Source of the DNA: Liolophura sinensis | Lineage: Eukaryota; Mollusca; Polyplacophora; Chitonida; Chitonidae | Assembly (NCBI RefSeq): GCF_032854445.1 | Contig: NC_088300.1 | Span: 51,002,984-51,019,681 of the forward strand | Length of the DNA: 16,698 nt | Reading direction: 5' to 3' | In this document: positions 8,601 through 16,300 of the stretch, one piece after another | How the letters are laid out: each line of letters opens with the position of its first letter | Numbering within the stretch: position 1 is the first letter of the stretch | Program-made: the position numbers and the translations under genes | Notes under the pieces: generated by a model | Told to the model about the DNA's origin: nothing | Database searches by the model: none | The model's input: only the letters and a program-made list of their open reading frames with translations

Positions 8601-11600
8601 CTCCGGCCGTAAGTGGGAAGGTCTGCCAGCAACCTGCGGCTGTGCCCGGTTTCCTCCCACCATAATGTTGGCCGCCGTCGCATAAGTGAAATATTCTTGA
8701 GTACGGTGTAAAACACCAATCAAAGAAAAGAAAGAAAGGAAGTGTTATTTGTTGTAAGTATTTTTGAACTGTTAGGTTGGCTCTGTTCCCTAGGGTATCC
8801 TTCATATTTTAATATTTCTGCCCAGCTTCACTTAGGACTGAAATAGCACTTAAATGGTTCAGCATATTGGCTGTATCAGCAACAATAAAACAATAATGTT
8901 GTTTCACCCCTTCCTTTGAAATTTCATATGAATCTTTGTCTACACATGTATGTTGTATTTCGATTTCTGTGCATTTTACTATGTGTTTTTACAAGTAAAA
9001 TATTAAGTAGAGGTTTCAGAAATGACTTACATTAAGACCCGCTCTTTACGTTTCTTTACTCTAGGCCTTGTCTTGCCTTGTTCAGATAGCCTCTGTGCGG
9101 AGGTCTTTGTTTAACAACGATGAGAGGTGTAAATTTCTGAACAATCTGGTGACAGGCGTGAAGTCAATCTTAGAGCAGCCACAGGTTTGTAATGTTCTTT
9201 AAATTCTTTAAATTGTGGTGTATTAAGAATTATCACGTCTGCTTGCAGACTCAAATCCAGCTGTCAATTTTTTCGGCTGCAGGGGGCTTTTGTATTGGAC
9301 ATATAATTGGTGAATGCGGTTGCTGTGAGCTCAAGTCCAGCTCATGCTGGCTTCCTCTATGGCTGTACGTGGGAAGCTCTGACAGCAGCCTGCAGATGGT
9401 CGTGGGTTTCCCACCATAATGCTGGCCGCCGTTGTATAAGTGAAACATTCTTGAGTGCGGCGTAAAACACCAATCAAATAAATAAATAAATATAATAACA
9501 TTTAAATAAATATGGTGTTTTACTCCGGGCACTCCACTGGTCTTCTCCATCCATTTGCCTGATGGCAATTCATATAAGTCATTCATATATTACCAAAATA
9601 AGTTTTAAAATATTTACATGATATGTGAAATGTTTACTCTGATGCAGAAAGGATTTTGTCATCCAACATGAAAGTGTATCATTTATATATCTGTTTCAGT
9701 CATTATCTGATCCCAGTAACTATCATGAATTCTGTCGGTTACTGGCTCGTTTAAAAACAAACTATCAGTTGGGAGAGCTTGTGAAAGTGGATAACTATCC
9801 AGAGATCATCAAACTGGTGGCTGAGTTCACAGTCACAAGTTTACGAGTAAGTCTGTTTGAGTTACCTCCCCTTCTATGCCATACATTGAATCCTGTGTTT
9901 CAGTGTACATATGGTCATCTAAGAAGTACCAGTGAGGGATTATAAAGTAATTGTTAAGTTTTCTTTTACTTTTTTTTTTATACATCTTAACGATTCGATA
10001 TGCAGTGTAATACATTTTAATTGTGAAGCCTTATATTTTAATTCAGTGTTGATGCATGTTTTCCCCAATTTGGTGTTTCCCTACAGCAAATGTGGCAGTT
10101 TTCCCCAAACAGTGTACATTATCTGTTGAGCCTGTGGCAGAGGATGGTAGCCTCGGTACCGTATGTGAAGGCCTCAGAACCGCACATGCTGGAAACCTAC
10201 ACACCAGAGGTGACAAAGGCGTATATAACATCACGCCTCGAATCAGTACATGCTGTTCTCAGGTAAACTATCCAAAATAAATTTTTTCCTTTTATTTTTC
10301 ATATGAATGTGGAATGTCAGAGCTTCCATTAAAAAATGGTAAAAATGTTTTTTTTTCATTAACTGTGACATGTAAGTTGTTGGTTCAGTCTCAACCCCAT
10401 GCTATACAGTGGGTTTTTGACATTCCCCTGCCACAACTAATCTTTAGGCCTTGGTGACAATAGGTGATCAACTGAGCTTGTATTTCTCACACATGATATT
10501 CTTCCATTTTAAAACGGAATTCTGTTTCTTATTTTCCTGGTTTTCGATCTTTAAATTAAAATTCCATTTTTTGATCATGGGTGATATTTTTTGCAAATTT
10601 TTTTGTTATTTTCAAGACCCCTTGTTAGGCGCATGTGTAGGGCGCAGCGCCCAGCCTTTATAAAACTGCGACCTGCTGTCTTTCTTAAACAGATCATTGC
10701 GCCCTGCTGCCTTTCTTTCTTTCCAATCACTATTTCAAACAATAAAACTCCCCGCACAAGGGTACACGTGTCTGCTAAGACTTGCGTTGTTGGACTTAAC
10801 TGTCAGTTCTGCAGTGTGATACAAGATACATTGTTTCATTCTCCATGGTTCGGCATTCAGCTTGTCGTATCGCATGCGAAGTGCTCAACCGCACAAACAC
10901 CAAATAATGGAGAGTGAAAACATCTGTGTGCGTGTCAAGCGTTTTAAAGCTGAGATGTTGCTCATGACGTAAAACACCAATCAATCAATCTAAGACTAAA
11001 GTACATCAAGGAAGATTTCACTTTTATTTTTTCGGCCTCAGAATCATGTCTGGTGTCTGTTCAGATGGGCTTACATGAAGTTTGCCATGGCCAAGTGGGG
11101 TTAGCATGCAAGCACAGCGCAATGACCCAGGAGCCTCCCACCAATGCCGTGGGTTCAAGTCCAGCAACCTGCGAATGGATGTGGGTTTCCCCTGGGCTCT
11201 GCTTGGTTTCCTCCCACCATAATGCTGGCTGCCGTCGTATACGTGAAATATTTAAATGAATACATGAAGTTTGTTTGAGATCATTTCCTTTCCACCATTA
11301 ACTTAAGGCATATACATTGTAGCCTCTTTGATCTCTCACTTAAACAGTATCCGTGGTGTTCCAGTATGAATAGCGGGCTGTGTTATATCCACTATAATTT
11401 CAAGTGTGTGATGTATGTGGGAAATATATGTGGTCTTAAGCTCAGGTGGTCTGTTTAATACTAGACAGACTTAACAAAAAGCCTATTGGCTAAAGGTATG
11501 TGATTGTGCACAAGGCCAGATCCACAATATTTACTTTATATTGTTGTGGCAAGAAGCAGTAGTCCTGGTGTCAAAATGATAATGTCTGAACATGTATAAG

Positions 11601-13334
11601 TATAATATTTTTAATAATAGAATGATCACAGTTTTCCATCGTTTGTTGTTGTTGACAGAGATGGTTTAGAAGACCCTCTAGAGGACAGTGGGATGATTTC
11701 ACAGCAGTTAGAGCAGGTAATACCATCCAGGATTTGGTAGATCTGGAGTTTGTATGTATGCACTGATTTTAATACACTGTGGTGTGTCTGGTCACTGAAA
11801 TCTGACAGGTGTAAAGTAAAGTGAAATTTTGTTACTCAGTTAAGGTGCTGGACCTTGTTTGTGAAGTCATGGACCTATTTTATATGTCCACTGTGTTACA
11901 TATTTCCACAGCAGTTCTCCTGAACTAAGCAGAATTTTGTGTAGTGTTCTGTGGTGTTTTCCTGAATCTATGCTACTAGTTGAGGATGTGGATCATTTTG
12001 TGGTGTTTTCCTGAATCTATGCTACTAGTTGAGGATGTGCATCATTGTGAGGTGTTTTCCTGAATCTGTGCTACTAGTTGAGGATGTAAATCATTGTGGG
12101 GTGTTTTCCTGAATGTATGCTACTAGTTGAGGATGTGAATCATTGTGAGGTGTTTTCCTGAATGTATGCTACTAGTTGAGGATGTGAATCATTGTGGGGT
12201 GTTTTCCTGAATCTGTGCTACTAGTTGAGGATGTGCATCGTTGTGTGGTGTTTTCCTGAATCTGCACTACTAGTTGAGGATGTGAATCATTGTGAGGTGT
12301 TTTCCTGAATCTGAACTACTAGTTGAGGATGTGCATCATTGTGGGGTGTTTTCCTGAATGTATGCTACTAGTTGAGGATGTGAATCATTGTGAGGTGTTT
12401 TCCTGAATGTATGCTACTAGTTGAGGATGTGAATCATTGTGAGGTGTTTTCCTGAATCTGTGCTACTAGTTGAGGATGTGCATCGTTATGTGGTGTTTTC
12501 CTGAATGTATGCTACTAGTTGAGGATGTGAATCATTGTGAGGTGTTTTCCTGAATGTATGCTGCTAGTTGAGGATGTGCATCGTTATGTGGTGTTTTCTT
12601 AAATCTATACTACTTGTTGAGGATCTACATTGTTGTGTGGTGTTTCTTCTTCAGTAGTTCTACCCTATAGCCAACAACTGAAGAAGTGTTTCACTCTACA
12701 TGTATGATGTTTTTGTCGATAATTCTATTTTCTGGTCACTAGTACATGTAGCTGAGACAGTGTATCATTAATTCTGTAGTGTTTTACCCACAAAAACACT
12801 TGTGGCTGATGAACAAGAATGAAAATGGCTAAGCCACCTATTAAATGAACATCCCATTATCTACATATATGATGTTTGTTTGTGTTTGTGTGACAGTTGT
12901 CGACAATAGGCCGGTGTGAGTATGAGAAGACATGTGCCCTGTTGGTTCAGGTGTTTGACGAGTCAGCCCAGCGGTACCAGGAGTTGATAGCAGCAGCCTC
13001 CCAGCCAGCGGAGATCACTGTACAGGAAGGTAAGTGTTGTCTGTGGCAGCGGCCAGTGTCGTAAAGCTGTCAAACTGTCATGTGGTTACTACGTTGGTAT
13101 AAAGCATTGTCTGTAGTATCGTTGACTTTCATGAATGTTTATGTACCTACATGTAATGCTGTTACAGCCTTTTGTGAAATTAACTTTTTAAAATTTTAAT
13201 TTAAATATGCGGTGTTGTTTTCAAGCTTTTGTGCTGATAGTAATTTGTTATTTTACCCCTGTGTAATTCTGGTCATTTTACTGTTTTGTTTAAAAAGAGA
13301 AATAACCCTATTTGATGGTTGACTTCATTTTTTA

Positions 13335-13367
<33 letters not shown>

Positions 13368-16300
13368 ATATGTTATTTTTGATGGTATATGTATATAATG
13401 TTAATTGTTTATGCAGGGAGGTTATCGTGGCTGGTGTACATCATTGGGTCTGTGATAGGGGGGCGGGTCTCATTTGCCAGTACAGATGAGCATGATGCTA
13501 TGGATGGGGAGCTGGTCTGCAGGTAAGCACTCTCATTGCTCTGAGGAATAGATGGATAGATTAGTGTATTTATTGAATGCTTATATAGTAATGCAATGTG
13601 GAACTGGGAAACCCTGTAAGCCATTGTAAGTGAAGCACCATTTAAATCATTTAATACTCCTGGACTTCAACATTTTCTCGTGTAGAAGCGCAATGTTGAA
13701 TATCATTTATAGTTCCGAATGATTTACATGTAATTATGGAGGTAAAATTACATTATCTTGTTCAGGAGACCAGAGAATTTGTAATGTTATCAGTCTACAC
13801 ATAATATTTACCTGAAAATATTATTTAATGCAACACCATGATAACATTTGAAAGGATGGGTATTTGTGAGCTTATGTTGCCAATATTTGTGTTCTGCGTT
13901 GTTTTGCCAGTGAAAACTGCTATATTACAATATTTAAAAAACAAAACATCTTCAGTACACAAGTGACAAATATGAGAATTGTTAAATATGTCAAATAGAA
14001 AATAGCGGTACGTGAGAAGGTCTGGCCGCAACCTGCAGATGGTCGTGGGTTTCCTCCGGGCTCTGCCTGGTTCCTCCCACCATAATGCTGGCCACCATCG
14101 TAGAAGTGAAATATTCTTGAGTGCCTCGTGAAACACCAATCAAATAAATAAATAAATCAAATAGAGAATAGATCTGCGTATATATTAGCATATCCATGGA
14201 ATAGTTTCAGAAAGTCATGCCTTCTGTTTTGGCATTTCAGGGTTTTACAGCTGATGAATTTGACTGATTCCAGACTGGCTCAGGCAGGAAGTGAAAAGCT
14301 GGAATTAGCCATGCTCAGTTTTTTTGAACAATTCAGGAAAATATATGTGGGTGATCAAGTGCAGAAAACCTCAAAGGTTAGTCAGGGTGCGCACAGTCCT
14401 TGAAAAATACAATTTCATTTTCAAGTACTTGAAAGTCCTTAAAAAAGACTAATACTCTTGGAAACTCCTTGAAAATCTTAGTTTGTCCCGAACTTGAATA
14501 TTGTCTGCTGACCGCCGAGTCTATATCAGGAGCTCGCAGATAATTTTCCCATAATCAGGGCTTTCTCTGTCACTTGCCATTGTCGCAGATTCAGAACAAT
14601 TTTTTGAAATGGCGATAAAATTTGAAAAAATGCGAATGTTTTTGGCGACAAATTTATCTACTCAACATAACTACAAACGTTATACGAAATCTCCCATGAG
14701 AGTTTTCGGGGGTTCTTAGTAGATTTTCACAATTTTTTCTTATGAAAATAATCCACTTACTTTCATTTCAAATGGCCTCATCTCGGCGAAACAATAACAA
14801 CACAGTCGTATGGCAATTACTTGACAGAAATCTACAAAGCGGGTTCAGCATTGTTGCAAGTTGACTTACATTAAATAACGTTTGAAATCATGTTTGTTAA
14901 ATAACGAATGAGGAAAAAAAAAGATATTATCAAGGGAAATGTATCAAGGTAGTGTTAAACTTGTAAATGAAGTTATCTCCCATGAAAAATTTAAACTTTT
15001 CCACTTTATAAACTATTTTTTTTGGATCCAAAGTAAATTAAATGTTTCAGAATATGTGCCATTATGCTGTTTGGTTTTCTTCTGTCTGACTGTGTTACTC
15101 CAGTGTACTGATCATAATGTTGCATTTAAATAAACTGAATTTAGAAATTAAGTTTGTAACAAATTTTTCTGATAGAGGAAATTACATTTTACTAGGATCT
15201 TACAGAAATGTTGAAAAAAGGATTGATTTTTTTTTTTCCCCCAAAACAAAAACATGCTGCCAAGCATTGGTCCATTATTTTGAGGGCAATTGTTCTAAAT
15301 GTAACGTTTGATAAACTCCAGATATAGCTGTAAGGGACTAAAGTAATTCTAGCAGCTACACCAAGGCAGATAAAAACGAATTACAGAAGGAGACCTACAA
15401 GAGTCATGGCCGCTAAGGAAGTATGGCCAAAGAAAAATAGCATTTACTACAAAATCTAATGAGTGGCTAAAGTGAGTGGCTAAAAAAATACTGACCCAGA
15501 GGAAGCCCTGCATAATGATATATAGCATTCATTTTTTTGACTGAGCCAAGGCCGGGTCAAAGAATGTGTCGCTATAGGTGAAGGGCAGATATTTCTTACA
15601 AAAGCAGGCGTGCTATTTAATATACATGCATGCAAATAAAAGCATCTGTAATTTGGACAGAATATAGTCTATAATTTGCACCATGGTATGTTTAAACTAG
15701 CCTTGAAAACGACAAAAAACTCCTGGAAAACTCCTTGTATTTCATTTTCATGTACCTGTATGAACCGTCTTAGTTATTTTGAAATCAAGATAAGCTGTGC
15801 CATTTCCTTGGTCTTATTGTTATGGGTGACGATGAACAGTCAGCATTCCTCGCTATAGCCATTTGTGCAGCCTTATGTTCATCAAAGACCAGTTGTTCTC
15901 CACAAGTACGGGTTGCATGTCTGTACATTGCAAGTGGCAACATAGGTTTAGCCGGGGGAGGGGGAGGGGGATATCAGTGTCTTTGAGACACCCTATTCTG
16001 AGAAAATCAACATGGGACAGATAGAGAAAATTGGACCTGAGGCGACCTGATTTAAAATTTTAGCTAAATCTTTGAGTGGCGTGGTTTTCCATTAACTTGA
16101 CAGACAAGGCTCTGTGGGTTACCCTGGGCAGTCTTCCATTCATAAAACTGGACGTTTTCGTATAAGTGAACAATTCTTGGGTGTGGAGTAAAACAACAAA
16201 TAAACTAAAATTAATCAAATATTAGAGATGAGCGATTATAGTATGCTGCATATATTTTGTCACTTGGTTTTTACACAAAAAAAATTGACACTATTCAGTA

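Larger units (their letters stand above)
7946..9064 (+). other. XPO7: XPO7 intron 8 of window (phase 0)
   Basis: This intron is 1119 nt. It contains a cluster of CRE-like motifs (8351-8480) and SINE copy 2 (8585-8740) with its duplicated target site. The rest is AT-rich without a recognised gene. Confidence 0.88.
10263..11658 (+). other. XPO7: XPO7 intron 11 of window (phase 2)
   Basis: This intron is 1396 nt. It contains a GC-richer patch with a perfect hairpin GGGCGC-A-GCGCCC (10640-10652) followed by TTTATAAAA, two copies of a CCTGCTGYCTTTCTT word (about 10670 and 10705), a SINE-type tail scrap (10965-10990) and SINE copy 4 (11085-11260). No coding gene is recognised. The open stretches around 10591-10917 have no exportin-7 or known-protein similarity that I can see. 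Confidence 0.85.
11717..12896 (+). other. XPO7: XPO7 intron 12 of window (phase 0)
   Basis: This intron is 1180 nt, and more than half is the 49-bp minisatellite (11953-12638) with an adjoining hairpin (12646-12686). The remainder is AT-rich unique-looking sequence. Confidence 0.9.

Noticed and set aside
9251-9586. Minus-strand open frame of 111 codons
   Set aside because: It lies across SINE copy 3 read in antisense. Similar antisense frames appear over the other SINE copies (135-368, 8554-8805, 13825-14139), so it reflects repeat sequence and not a gene.
10591-10917. 108-codon plus-strand open frame in intron 11
   Set aside because: It shows no exportin-7 similarity, no recognised domain and no supporting splice sites. 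It lies within an intron bounded by well-supported exons K and L, which share a split Arg codon.
11953-12638. CRISPR-like array
   Set aside because: The units are continuous 49-bp tandem repeats without unique spacers, sited in an intron of an animal gene. This is a minisatellite.
15954-15970. Second G-quadruplex at G5-A-G5-A-G5
   Set aside because: It has only three separate long G-runs. A three-tier quadruplex needs a fourth run or splitting of a run, so it was left as a G-rich note in the intron 15 entry.
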